Below are positions 54,335 through 64,000 of a DNA stretch of 64,000 nt, piece by piece. This stretch comes from Vitellaria paradoxa. Lineage: Eukaryota > Streptophyta > Magnoliopsida > Ericales > Sapotaceae. The notes beneath the pieces were generated by a model. It did not search any database, was not told where the DNA came from, and saw only the letters and a list, made by a program, of their open reading frames with translations. The first letter of the stretch is position 1. Each line of letters starts with the position of its first letter. A program made the translations under genes and the position numbers. The stretch is taken from the NCBI GenBank assembly GCA_019916065.1, contig CM034237.1, positions 22,713,752-22,777,751 on the forward strand, read 5' to 3'.

Positions 54335-55360
54335 TAAAGGTCACACTGGATGATTTTTACAATGGTCTTCTTCGCAGAGAAGTGATTGCTACAAGCCAGG
54401 GCATAACAAAAAGTAATCACGCTCTAAGTCTTATGGTCTGGGATGTATCATCTAATTACTTGATCAGAACAATATTTGAAAAGAAATGGTTCATCTTAAA
54501 AGAAAGTTTTAGTATTCTGAAAAAATTTCTTGCGATCAAGTGAAGTCTAATGAGTGAGAGTCAATTAGTAGTCAAATAATTTGCAATATCTACATGGGGT
54601 ATGTAATCATGTAATACCTCAAACAATAGTTCATTAGGAAAGTGTTCGTTTATAGGTGGTACAAGGTGTGTTAGCTCTTGGTTAGGTAATCGTGACAAAT
54701 GATCAGCCACTACATTCTCTACTCATTTTTTGTCTCTAATTTCAAGGTCAAACTCCTATAAGATGAGAATCCAGTAGATAAGTTTAGGCTTGGCATCCTG
54801 CTTAGTGAGTAGGTACCTAAAGGCTATATGAACTGTGTAAACAATCACCTTAGACTCGACTAGATAAGACTTGAATTTATCAACGGCAAAAATAACTGCC
54901 AAAAGCTCTTTCTCGGTCGTGGAATAATTCAATTGGGCATCACTTAGGGTCTTATTTGCATAATAGATGACATGGGGTTTTCTATCTACCCTTTTGATCC
55001 AACACCATTCCTATAGCAAAGTCACTTGCATCGCACATTAACTCGAAAGTAAAGACCAATAAGGTGCCTACATAAGGGGTGCAGATGTGAGATTCTCCTT
55101 ATGCTTCTCAAAACTATCTTGACATTGTGATGACCATTTAAATGGTACGTCTTGAGATAAGAGATGGCTTAAGGGTTTTGCTATGGTGCAAAAGAAAACT
55201 ATGAATCCACAATAAAACCCTGCATGTCCAAGGAAAAATCTAGTGTCCTTAATTGATCTAGGGGTAAGCAACTTTTGAATGGTTTCTATGTTAGCCTTGT
55301 CAACCTCTATCTGCTTAGATGACACTATATGACCTAGGATTATGCCCTGAGTGACCATAA
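54335..55360 (-). pseudogene. Athila RNase H and connection region
   Basis: Pieces: GIILGHIVSSKQIEVDKANI and DTRFFLGHAGFYCGFI (55068-55358), the connection after reverse transcriptase. Then, in broken frames toward 54700, FELMCDASDFAIGMVLDQ, FKSYLVESKVIVYT and VADHLSRLPNQEL, the RNase H core and its end. Stops interrupt between 54720 and 55060. The stretch 54335-54700 holds the linker to integrase. RNase H removes the RNA strand after copying. Confidence 0.82.
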
Positions 55361-56280
55361 ATTAGCACTTCTCCCAACTGAGCACTAAATTCTTCTCCTC
55401 ACATCTAGTCAATACTCTTCCTAAATTCTTAAGACACATGTCAAAACTATCACCATAAATGGAAAAGTCATCTATGAAAACCTCTAGACACTCCTCAAAC
55501 ATATCATAGAATATACTCATCATGCACCTCTGGAATGTGGCTGGGGCATTGCATAATCCAAAAAGCATGCGTCTATAGGCAAAGGTTCCAAAGGGGCAAG
55601 TAAAAATGGTCTTGTCCTGGTACACTAAGGTTATCTCAATCTGCCTATAACCTAAATAACCATCTAGAAAGCAATAGCATGGTCATCCCATCACCTTTTC
55701 TAAAACTTGATTAAGTAATGGTAAAGGGAAGTGGTCTTTCCTAGTCATGACATTAAGCTTATAGTACTCAATGCACACATACCACCTAGTCTGAATTCTA
55801 GTAGGCACGAGCTCATTCTTATCATTCATAATTATCGTGACTCCAAATTTTTTGGGGGCAACATCAGTAGGACTCACCCACTAGGAGCCAGAAATAGGAT
55901 ATATGATTCTAGTATCTAAGAGCTTCAAGAATTTCCCTCTAACAACCTCTTTCATATTTAGATTAAGTCTATGCTGAGGTTTTCTAGCCGATTTTGCACC
56001 CTCTTCTAAATAAATGGAATGTGTGCACTTTAAGGTGCTAATCCCATGTAGGTTAGCAATGGTCTACCCAATTGCTCTCTTATGGTCTCTCAAGACTTTA
56101 ACTAATCTTTTTTTCCTGGTATGAGCTTAATTTAGAAGATATAACAACTAGATATAACTCATTTTCTCCTAAAAACACATACTTCAATTCACTAGGAAGA
56201 AGCTATCTATCAGGTGCAGGAGGTTGCCTGCGGATGCTATTGGCTTGACTGGTGAAGGCTCTAAGGTTTTTATAGTTGAA
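55361..56280 (-). pseudogene. pol: Athila reverse transcriptase
   Basis: At 55683-55877: VAPKKFGVTIIMNDKNELVP and WYVCIEYYKLNVMTRKDHFP. At 55362-55625: DKTIFTCPFGTFAYRRMLFG, LCNAPATFQRCMMSIF and VFIDDFSIYG, the active-site block with both aspartates kept (codons at 55467-55472). The N-terminal part toward 56280 is in pieces. A frame break lies between the two long parts at about 55640-55680. Confidence 0.88.
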
Positions 56281-56860
56281 CTAGACTATCCTATAGACAT
56301 GATAGGTGCACTATCTAGCCAACTAAGAACCTCCAGAACTTCATCATCCTCAACCTCATCTCTATAAAGATTACTTCCCCCTCCTAAAGTCAATACTTTC
56401 TCAAGCGGATCTTCTATAAATTCTTTCTTAAAATACTCTTCTGAAATAGTTTGGATCAAGTTTACTTCCCTCAATCACTATCCTCCTCCACCGGCTACCT
56501 AGAAACTTCAAAAATATTCATCTCAACTGTCAAATTCCCAAATAAGATCTTTATCAACCCATTCCTACAATTAATTAAGGCATTAGAAGTTTCTAAGAAT
56601 GGTCTTCCTAAAATCATGAGAAGTGGAGGGGTAGCTCCTTATGGGGTAGGCTGAGTATGTAAAAGTATAAAATCCACCAAGAAGCAAAACTTATCCACCT
56701 AAACAAGCACAACTTCTAAGATCCCCCTAGGCATCTCAACTGATCTATCAGCCAATTGTAAAGTCACCCGAGTCGGTTTAAGCTCACCTAGCCCTAGTTG
56801 CTGATAAATTGTGTAAGGCAGAAGGTTAATACTAGCTCTTAAATCTAAAAGGGCTTGTTT
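56281..56860 (-). pseudogene. Athila protease, C-terminal part, and linker
   Basis: From the insertion point at 56860 the minus strand reads KQALLDLRASINLLPYTIYQ. The retropepsin motif is normally D-L-G-A-S; here the glycine is arginine (codon at 56837-56839), while the catalytic Asp (56843-56845) is kept. The protease body continues LGELKPTRVTLQLADR to GRPFLETSNALINCRNGLI near 56560, with breaks, then an acidic linker (56286-56474: EEYFKKEFIEDPLEKVLTLG). The frame is broken near 56640. The enzyme cleaves the Gag-Pol precursor. Confidence 0.85.
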
Positions 56861-59458
56861 TGTAATACCCCAGACTTTGTATTAACTTAAACTTATGGTT
56901 TTGGCATCTTTTGGAAGGGACATTATGTTAATTTAGTAAAATGGATCATTAATGGTGCTTTAGAGTTGAGAACTTTGAAAGAGATGAGTTAGGCAATCAA
57001 AAGATGACATTTTAGCAAGTGTGCAGGAGGACGGTATCTTGGGCGCACATGTCATTGGGTGCCCAAGGTCTTTGGCGCACACCTGAGAAAGGCTTGGGCA
57101 CCCAAGGTGCAGTAGAATTGACAGGTATGGGTTTATCTGCATTTTTCAGCCGAGCCTTACCATATTCATACCTATACCTAGCTAGGGGTGATGGGAAATC
57201 TGAAATCTACTATTAAGGGACTTAAAATATTGGTCATATATATATATATATATTTGTATTTATGATGCAAGGGAGAGAGAGAGAAGTGGATTAGAGGGGA
57301 AGAAACTGGGTGAAGAAGCAAAGGAAGAACAAAGAAGGAGAACAAGGAACCGAGTGGAGAAAATTGAAGGTAGGTCTTTCTAACCTTCATGGAAATCAAA
57401 TTTCTCTTGCAAAAGTGAAATTGAAACCTCAAGGAACCTTCCTATGTAATTTATTTGTAGTTTGGATGAAGGAAAGTGGAGATTGAGTCCATCAAAGCTT
57501 AAGGGTTTGGAAGCTCAAAACACCTTCTTGTTGATCCATCTTCTTACATCTTGAGCTAGGGATTTGATGCTGCATTCATACATATGTAGTGTGTAACAAG
57601 GACTAGAATACTACTAGAGAAACCTTTTCAAATGTTGGTTACATATATGGGAGAAAATAGGAGTTATATACATGTATATATATGTATAGGTTAAGAGAGT
57701 GAAAATGATGTTTTGATCCATAACTTGACTTTTGGTTGATGAAAACCCAAATTGATAATTTTTTTTGGTGCCTAAGAACCTTATGTTGATGTTAGTAACA
57801 TGAAACTTGAGGTATCTTTACTTTAACTTGGTCAATTTGAGGTCCTAGGGGGGAAAAACCATGAAACTAGAAAACAGAGGATGAGATCCGTAACTTGGAC
57901 CAAGCTATGGGCGCACGAGGGAGACACAGACGGGTGCCTAAGCCCCTTAGGCACACGGCCGAGTGTCAGCTTGGGCGCCCACTGAGCCTATGTCATTTCC
58001 TAACTTTGCTTAGTTTGACCTCCTACCTTGGGTTTATGAAAGAGTTTAGTAACATGTTTTCGCATGAAACTTTATTTGATTAATTGCATTGATTTAAAAA
58101 AGGGAAATTTGTTTTAAAAAGTGATTAAGGATTGGTTATCTTAAGTTAATGGGAATTTAACTTGTAAGGGTGAATGAATGTTACCTTGAATAAATTGAAT
58201 TGGAAGGTTGCTTTGAGATAAGAGTCTTAATCAAGTAGAATTGTGAATATGTCTTGATGAAAACTAAATGTTGAGGTATATGAACTTGTGATTGATTAAA
58301 AAAATGTGACTTGATTAAGGAACTCATGTTCATAATGTTGTTAAATGTTGAATGTTTAATAAAGTTGATTAATGTCGATGTGTGACGACCCTTGGGATGA
58401 ATCAAAATGTTAACATGTGTTGTTGGATAGTATATGATGTTGAATGTGAACCTATGAAAGATGAGAATGGAATGTGATGAATGGTTGTTTGTGTGCCAAG
58501 GGCCGTGGTGGGGTGCGTAAATAGGAAGGGTTAAGAGAGTACCCTCGGGTTGAGAGACCTGAAACTTGCGCAGGGTTTGGTGTCAATGCCAGTGGGTTAG
58601 TAGCCCACAACATTGTGTGTGTTTGGCTCCTTGTGGCCCTGGATGGCGATCCTAAACGACGACGTCGGTTTATCATTTCCGTTGGGTATTGGCCCATAAA
58701 AGATGATAATGTGTATGCATCCAACCCCCAAGGACTTGTGTGACTATGATATTGTAATGAAATGGCGAATGAATGATAATGTGAACCTGGTTAATTGTTT
58801 GAATGATGGTTGGATGATAAAGTGATGATGAAATGTGATTTGAAGTACGGGTTAAATTGCAAATTTTAAACATTAACTGAAATTAGATCTTAAAGTATGA
58901 CATTGTTAAATGGATATATGTTCTTACCTAAATGGGCTACTTGTTGTGTTAATGTAATGTTATGACTCTAGAAAATGTTGAAATGGCTAACCTTACATAA
59001 ACAGCATTGCACGATTAGATTACATACTATATATGTTTGTTTGAGACATCGTGGGTACAAGTGGACCCGTGCTCATGTCCCTACAGATTTTGATGCAGGA
59101 GCAGGCCATAAAAATCAGGTGGGCTAATTGGGTTGGACTGGAAGTATGCGCATGAGCCCTACTAAGCTTAGCAAGCTCTTGGTCATTTAGCTAAATTTTA
59201 TTTGGGATTGTAATATTGTATTGCACTAGATTTATTCGATTTGGTTGTAAAGGCCTTAAGGCCCAAGTTATGTATTAATGGAAATGGTGTATAGGGTATG
59301 TGACCTGGCAATAGTCAAGGATAAACTAATGTTATCTTATCTTATGTCTTGGGCTCACTAGTTGATGTTGCGCTGCTCTGATCATAGGTTGGGTATGTTA
59401 GTGCATGTTGTGTGTGTTTATTACTCACCCCTCGGGTCACGAGATCCGGGACGTGACA
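56861..59458 (+). mobile_element. Tekay/Del-like solo LTR, 2.6 kb, TSD TGTTT
   Basis: It begins TGTAATACCCCAGAC and ends GAGATCCGGGACGTGACA. TGTTT flanks both sides (56856-56860 and 59459-59463). The host frame resumes exactly when one TGTTT is removed: minus-strand protease codons reach EVK on the right side and KQALLD on the left. Inside are a TATA run (57234-57253), a purine-rich leader GGGAGAGAGAGAGAAG, and the block CGGGTTGAGAGACCTGAAAC, which also occurs in the LTR at 61934. No internal domain, so solo. Short frames inside (such as 58452-58724) have no domain. Confidence 0.93.
57232..57253 (+). promoter_or_regulatory. LTR TATA box / (TA)n
   Basis: A run of about nine TA units, followed 40-50 bp later by a GA-rich leader, in the expected promoter position of the solo LTR. 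Confidence 0.5.
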
Positions 59459-59463
59459 TGTTT

Positions 59464-59958
59464 CACCTCATGACCCCCTATCCCACATGAAATGGTTGGG
59501 CGACCTGGGTCATTGTACTTAGGTGGGATCTTGTATTGCAAAATTGCACTTACTTGTTTAGTTATAGAAGCTTTCTCTTTAACACATAACTTCCCTCCTC
59601 TTCATAGTATATAAATCCTTAAAAAACTTGGTATATGGATGTATCTGCTTGATCGCATCCGAAGGGATATTTATTTTCACTTGCTTAAAAACTTCAAAAA
59701 TCTCTAAATTCATCGCCTTCTTCTTTAACTTATTTAATTTACTTGGAAATGGTGGTCTAGGTTGGTATCCTTTCACAATGTATTTCTCTTCTCTATTAGT
59801 CTCATCTTTATTCTCCTCAATTTTATTTTTATCCTTCTGCTCTTTTTTTTCCTTCTTCATTTCATATTCACTAACTTCATTATCTCCTTTATTTTCTTTC
59901 TCTCTCTACTCACTCCTAGACACTTCACATCTTAATTCTACACCTCTTTAACTAGTTT
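59464..59958 (-). pseudogene. Athila gag C-terminus to protease start
   Basis: The frame at 59579-59860 starts KKEKKEQKDKNKIEENKDE (charged linker) and continues YIVKGYQPRPPFPSKLNK, MNLEIFEVFKQVKINIPSDA and HPYTKFFKDLYTMKRREV. It then runs through to ILQYKIPPKYNDPGRPTISC and GIGGHEV at the solo-LTR edge. This is the conserved segment in front of the Athila protease (FPxxL, FxxxxxxLxINIPFxEAL, YAKFLKDLL, PPKLxDPGSFTIPC). The frame is open for most of this length. Confidence 0.87.
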
Positions 59959-61000
59959 CTCCTTTCTCTTTTATTACAATTCATTCTTTACTTCTCAACC
60001 TCACCAATCTCATATCATCTGGCTTCTCTACTATTTTACCACTTCTAAGTGTAGTAGTGGACTGAACTTGCTCTGGACTCGACTTATCACTAGAAAACTC
60101 ACTCATATGCACCTGGGCGTTAGGATTTAGGGTTGTTTGTGCTGGGAACCTAGCTTTCTCTTGATGACTAAGGGCTTAGGTCCAAGTAGTCAATTGGTTC
60201 CTAATATCCTCAATTGCCCTATTGGTCTATTCTTGATTTATGGCAGTCTAATTATTTATCCCAACTTGCCCTTGCATAAATTGGTGCAAAGTGTCCTCTA
60301 AGGGAGACTTCCTATATTGAGGCTGAAAGTTGCTAAAAGATGCACCCTGAAATTGACCTACAGGGGGCTTTGAATTAAACTGTCAAGGATATGGTGCAAA
60401 TGACGAATCATTCTTCCAAGAGAAGTTAAGTGATTTCTCAACCCTGGGTGATATTGAATGGGAATGGGTATTGTTTCAGTTTGTGCCTTTCCACATCCAT
60501 GATATGGTTTTGAGTAAGTGTGTGTGGTGTTAGTGTTGGAAGTCTAGCCGTACAAAACTTCTTTAAAAGCAGGTAAGGTTAGACACTCATTTGCATTATG
60601 GTCTGACATCTCACAAATTACACACCTAACCTTTGTCTCATTAACTATTTGATCTCTTTAGTTCTAAGGACTCCACTTTCTTAGTCAAAGAAGTAAGCTT
60701 AGCACTCAAATCATCATTCTCATTTAATCTCAAACTTTCCACTAGGTTGTGGTTATGCTTTAAATTCTAGTTGTATATGTGAACTCACTTCCCAAGCTTT
60801 AGTATTCTCTGTTAACTCCTTTAGAACTCATAAGCCTTATCAGCTGACTTATCTAAGAACTGCCTATTGCTGATTATGCCTAACAACTAGTTCAAGTCTA
60901 AATGTAAGGAATCATAAAAGAAACTACACAATCTCCAAATGGGAAAACCATGGTGTGGACATGCATTGCACAAATATTTAAATCTATCCCATGCCTGGCT
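59959..61000 (-). pseudogene. gag: Athila gag, C-terminal half with CCHC zinc knuckle
   Basis: The nucleocapsid knuckle CVICEMSDHNANEC (60583-60624) keeps the full C-x2-C-x4-H-x4-C spacing. Around it are glutamine- and asparagine-rich pieces with stops, typical of this part of Athila gag. Between 60650 and 61000 the minus strand carries a decayed helical segment. There is no single open frame. Confidence 0.72.
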
Positions 61001-61690
61001 AAAGTCTCATTAGGTTGACATGTAAAATTCATGATTTGTTTTGCATGGTCAATGTCCTATCAGCTGGAAAGTACATTTTCAAAAACTCAACTTACATCTC
61101 CATCTATGTACCAATGGAGTGAGGTCTCTAGGAGTATAGGCAAATTTTGGCCTTATCTTTTAGGAAGAATGGGAACAACCGCAACCATATGGTGTCCTCA
61201 TTGGCATTTTGATCCATGCATGTCGCACAAGCCTCTTCAAACTCTTTCATGTAAGTGTAGAGATTTTGTGAGTCCATTCCATGAAAGTAGGCAACAATTG
61301 AATGGTTCCAGGTTTGAAAGTGAAATTTCTTTAATTTATACATAAGATGATGCATGAAGGTGTAGTTTGCCTAATTGGATGCAACAATTCTCTCAGTGGT
61401 TTATTATCCAATTGTGCAATAGCCTCAGGGTCTTTAACCATTATTAGCTTCTAAGTTCTCCATGATATATGCAAGATCGGTAGAAACAAATGATGTGTCA
61501 GATGATGATGATGATGATGTTAATGAAAACTTAATGAAAGTCTTTTCTATATGTTGTGGGTCAGGATGTAAAACAGATTAAACAATTCTACTAGACCTAA
61601 GATGCATGCACAAGATGCAAGGAATGCACATGTGTAGCAAATATGATTACCAATGCTAGCTTATTTCAATTGCTACTTATTAACCAAATA
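61001..61690 (-). pseudogene. gag: Athila gag, N-terminal half
   Basis: At 61128-61355 the frame reads MHHLMYKLKKFHFQTWNHSI, YFHGMDSQNLYTYMKEFEEA and LFPFFLKDKAKICLYS, homologous to the fragment at 20.9-21.5 kb. Upstream near 61600 MHLRSSRIV-like residues mark the N-terminus. The capsid core (LxLFPFSLKDKAKxWLxS) is nearly complete. A (GAT)n run at 61502-61518 expands an acidic segment. Confidence 0.85.
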
Positions 61691-61740
61691 AAAAATAAAA
61701 AAAAAATAGAATAAGATTACTCAAAGTAGTGTATCTCATC

Positions 61741-61933
61741 GTTGTAAATGGTAGTGAGGATTAGTCCGCCTAAGTGATCGACCCTACAATTTGTTTGGGT
61801 TCTAACTCTCAAGTGCAAAAAGGTGATCATAGTTTTACTCGGTGAGAACTGAGGTTATTTCCACAGGGAGGGCTGTGTTAAAAGAACTGGACTTGTTCTC
61901 TTACTTAGTAGGTGAAACTAATCTAACCTAAAC
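61741..61933 (-). mobile_element. Athila 5' LTR end (U5 remnant) and leader
   Basis: The minus strand has CCCTGTGGAAATAACC, TCAGTTCTCACCGAGTAAAA and TTTTTGCACTTGAGAGTTAG, the U5 skeleton of the 3' LTR at 50.65 kb. After it, GGTCGATCACTTAGGCGGAC stands where the primer site should be, too decayed to assign. The LTR is cut at 61934 by the Tekay-type element. Confidence 0.7.
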
Positions 61934-62195
61934 TGTAATAACCCAGATTTTTTTTAATTTGGATATTGTTATTTGATAAATTTAGTTTGCTATTTAAATT
62001 TAATGGTTTGAAATTTTTGGATTTCTATTTAAAAAGATTAATTTTGGGTATTTAATTTTAAGTTGTATTTATAAAGATTAATTTTTTTTTTGGTTATATT
62101 TGAAAAGATTTTTAAAGTTTTGGAAAAAAGTGTAATTTTCCTAAACCTTTGGGGAGTAGGAAAGTAATTTAAGTTGGTTAGGGTTAAAACCCTGC

Positions 62196-62208
62196 TTCTA
62201 TAAATATA
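62196..62208 (+). promoter_or_regulatory. LTR TATA box
   Basis: CTATAAATATATA in the 5' LTR, about 40-50 bp before the GA-rich leader. Confidence 0.55.
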
Positions 62209-63122
62209 TAAATTTGTATTTAATTTTGAGAAAATAAAACCCTAAGAGAGAGGAAAAGAGACCGAGAGAGAGAGATGAGAAGATAGGAATTTGCGGCTGA
62301 AAATTTGACGTTTTTCCGATTTGCTGAATCGATTTCTTTTCAATTACCGAACCGCGTTTTCAGTTGAGGTAAGGGGCGGTTCTTGTAAAACTAAAATGTG
62401 TGTGTGTATATAAGGGCATATTGTTTTTTTTTCTTGTCTTGTTTTACGGTGGATCTCGGTCAAACTCAGAGGTTTATAAATTTTTCGTACATGAAGTAAG
62501 TTTAATGGCGGCACAAATTGTTTTCTTTTTACTTTTTGAGATTTGTCATGAACTTTTGCAAGGAAAATGCAAGCCACGTGTAGACTTGGCTGGAAGTTAA
62601 CCTTATGAACATATATAAATATTAACAATTAATTGTGATACACAGAGACTTGATGTTTGAATAAAGCAACAAAGACCTTAGATTTTGTCTTTATGTGTGA
62701 TTTGATTATTATTATTTCTTTCTTCCCTTTTGATTTTGTCTTTATATGCTTATTTATTGTGAAAGCTCTGTACAAAATTTTGAAAATATATTCTGTGACA
62801 TCTTATGTTATAAATTTTTAGTTATTGTTATTATTTATGTGTTGAGACTTACTGATTATTTAAAATCATTATTTTAAATTGGTAAAAATTCAGTAAATAA
62901 TAAATTTAAATAACGAATTTATTTATTATTTGTTTAAAGTGGAGTTTGATATTATGTTTTATTTGGATTGAGTGGTACTGAAAATATCGGGTATACGTAC
63001 CCAAAGGTTGAGAGTCCCGAAACCCGCGCGGGGTGGTAATCGAGTCCAGTAGGCTAGTAACCTACGAACGATGCAGATGCCTAAGGGTGGCATATTATGT
63101 TCCTAAGGTTTCGGCCTAGGAA

Positions 63123-63235
63123 GCAGACACCGAAGGATGGTGTATATTGGTTGGGTCCTGTTTCTACGGGACAACCAAGCAGACATCAATGAATGATGTA
63201 TATTGGTTGGGTCTTATTTCTACGAGACAACCAAG
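63123..63235. repeat. 56-bp tandem repeat, 2 copies, with internal hairpin
   Basis: GCAGACAnCnAnGnATGnTG followed by TATATTGGTTGGGTC starts at 63123 and 63179. Each copy has GTCnTnTTTCTACGnGAC, a stem around TTTCTAC, and ends ACAACCAA. Confidence 0.88.
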
Positions 63236-63843
63236 CAGCAGTACCTTGAAATTAAATTATTTTTTTTTGATGTGTTGTGTGGTGTAGAAACACAAATAAA
63301 TTGTAATGAAGAGAGATAAATGAATAAATTTAAGTTCTTGTTTGAAATTACTACTTGTGCGTGTTTGTTTCACTTAGTAGCATGTTAGGACATACTGCAT
63401 TTATTATATTATTATTAGGGTTCCGAGCACACGTGGTATTAGTGCTAAACCCCTTACAGCTTGCGATGCAGGTAATGAAATTTGAGTCACGCGCAGGACC
63501 TATTCACCATGAAAATTAGGAATTTATTTGTTTGTTTTTACTTAATTACCTTAGAATTGTCTTTAGAGAATTGTTTTTAGTGAATTGTAATAAGCCTCTG
63601 TTTGTGAGGTTATTATTATTTTTTTTTGTTTCTAGCTTTGAGAGATTGTTTGGATTAGTTTTGGAGATTTAGTTTTGACTAAGGCATTTATTTAAATTTA
63701 AAGTTTAGTTTTAATTATTTTATTTTCTTTGCTCCATAGTATGTATGTATGGCTCTGATGTGGAACAGGAAATTTTATTAGATAATATATTGTGTGTTAT
63801 TTTATTCACATACTCGGGTTGTGAAACCTGGGGCGTGACAACT

Positions 63844-63856
63844 TGGTATCAGAGCC
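63844..63856 (+). promoter_or_regulatory. primer-binding site, initiator-Met tRNA
   Basis: TGGTATCAGAGCC, identical to the standard site, three bases after the LTR end. It shows that the LTR at 61934-63840 is a 5' LTR and that the element is plus strand. Confidence 0.92.
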
Positions 63857-64000
63857 TAGGTTTAGAATACCTAGGGACAGTGGGTCTTTTATTTTTCTAA
63901 GTATTATGTGATTACATGTTAGTTTATTTAGTTGTGATACGTGAATTTGATGCTTGGTTGGACTTAAATTGTTAAGAAGATGTTGATCTTAGTATATTTT
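63857..64000 (+). mobile_element. leader of the Tekay/Del-type element, cut by the window edge
   Basis: Untranslated leader after the primer site. No gag start is reached before the window ends. Confidence 0.7.

Larger units (their letters stand above)
50650..61933 (-). mobile_element. Athila-type LTR retrotransposon (nested host element)
   Basis: Order in minus orientation: remnant of 5' LTR (61933 to about 61790), leader, gag with an intact-looking zinc knuckle, protease split by a solo LTR, reverse transcriptase, RNase H, integrase, polypurine tract, and a 2.5-kb 3' LTR. The U5 ends of the two LTRs agree (TGTGGA, TTCnCACCnnGTAAAACTA, CACTTG). Every coding domain has stops or frame breaks, so it is dead. 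The 5' LTR is cut at 61934 by a Tekay-type element. Without the 2.6-kb solo LTR the visible part is about 8.7 kb. Confidence 0.85.
61934..63840 (+). mobile_element. 5' LTR of a Tekay/Del-type chromovirus
   Basis: It begins TGTAATAACCCAGATT and ends AAACCTGGGGCGTGACA, 1,907 bp, and is directly followed by a well-kept primer site. TATA box at about 62196 (CTATAAATATATA), then a GA-rich leader (GAGAGAGGAAAAGAGACC). The block GGTTGAGAGTCCCGAAACC parallels GGTTGAGAGACCTGAAAC of the solo LTR at 56861, so the two are related families. The left flank is TAAAC; the matching flank lies outside the window. Gag-pol would follow to the right. Confidence 0.9.

Noticed and set aside
59628..59951. 107-codon plus-strand frame that looks like a membrane protein
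   Set aside because: It is the antisense of the charged linker of Athila gag-protease. The apparent hydrophobic segments come from the lysine/glutamate codons on the other strand.

Overview
The window looks like gene-poor, AT-rich nuclear DNA of a flowering plant, probably a eudicot. I found no host protein-coding gene that I can defend, and no rRNA, tRNA, CRISPR array, plastid or mitochondrial insert. Open reading frames are short, and those that can be recognised belong to decayed transposable elements. Plant-specific retrotransposon lineages (Athila, Tat/Ogre, Reina and Tekay/Del chromoviruses, an L1-type LINE, tRNA-type SINEs, CACTA, Tourist-like MITEs) fix the kingdom. The species cannot be named from the sequence.

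Layout. 0-2.2 kb: a repeated segment around a CACTA-like tail, then a long inverted repeat with a 26-nt loop just downstream of a TATA-like box. 2.2-5.3 kb: plus-strand Ty3/gypsy relic (LTR split by a MITE, tRNA-Asp-type primer site, broken gag). 5.3-8.6 kb: AT-rich DNA and a Tekay-like LTR remnant. 8.6-12.6 kb: GAGCTTCGCTC-type and 136-bp tandem repeats, split by a solo LTR with a perfect 5-bp target duplication. 12.6-20.9 kb: Tat/Ogre-type remains (minus-strand gag, long LTR-like non-coding DNA). 20.9-23.3 kb: Athila-type gag fragment and LTR, inserted into 23.3-27.9 kb, a minus-strand Reina chromovirus. 27.9-37.3 kb: MITEs, a non-autonomous CACTA, a TRIM-like element, a SINE and a possible Pack-type element. 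37.3-45.7 kb: an old satellite-like tandem array broken up by MITEs, a 5'-truncated LINE and a GC-rich SINE. 45.7-50.5 kb: LTR, UTR and a PF20167-like ORF of a second Athila-type element. 50.65-61.93 kb: a large minus-strand Athila element whose protease is split by a Tekay-like solo LTR. 61.93-64 kb: 5' LTR and primer site of a Tekay/Del element that runs off the right edge.

Relative history. The Athila element (50.65-61.93 kb) is older than both Tekay-like insertions in it. The Reina element is older than the Athila-type LTR that ends it at 23.33 kb. The 37-45 kb array was there before the MITEs, SINE and LINE entered it, and at one place it amplified again after an insertion, copying the insertion junction. 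No single locus amounts to a new biological system. The best leads for new biology are the 1.5-2.05 kb hairpin locus, the 37-45 kb array, and the recurring placement of short tandem repeats just upstream of TATA boxes in several unrelated LTRs.
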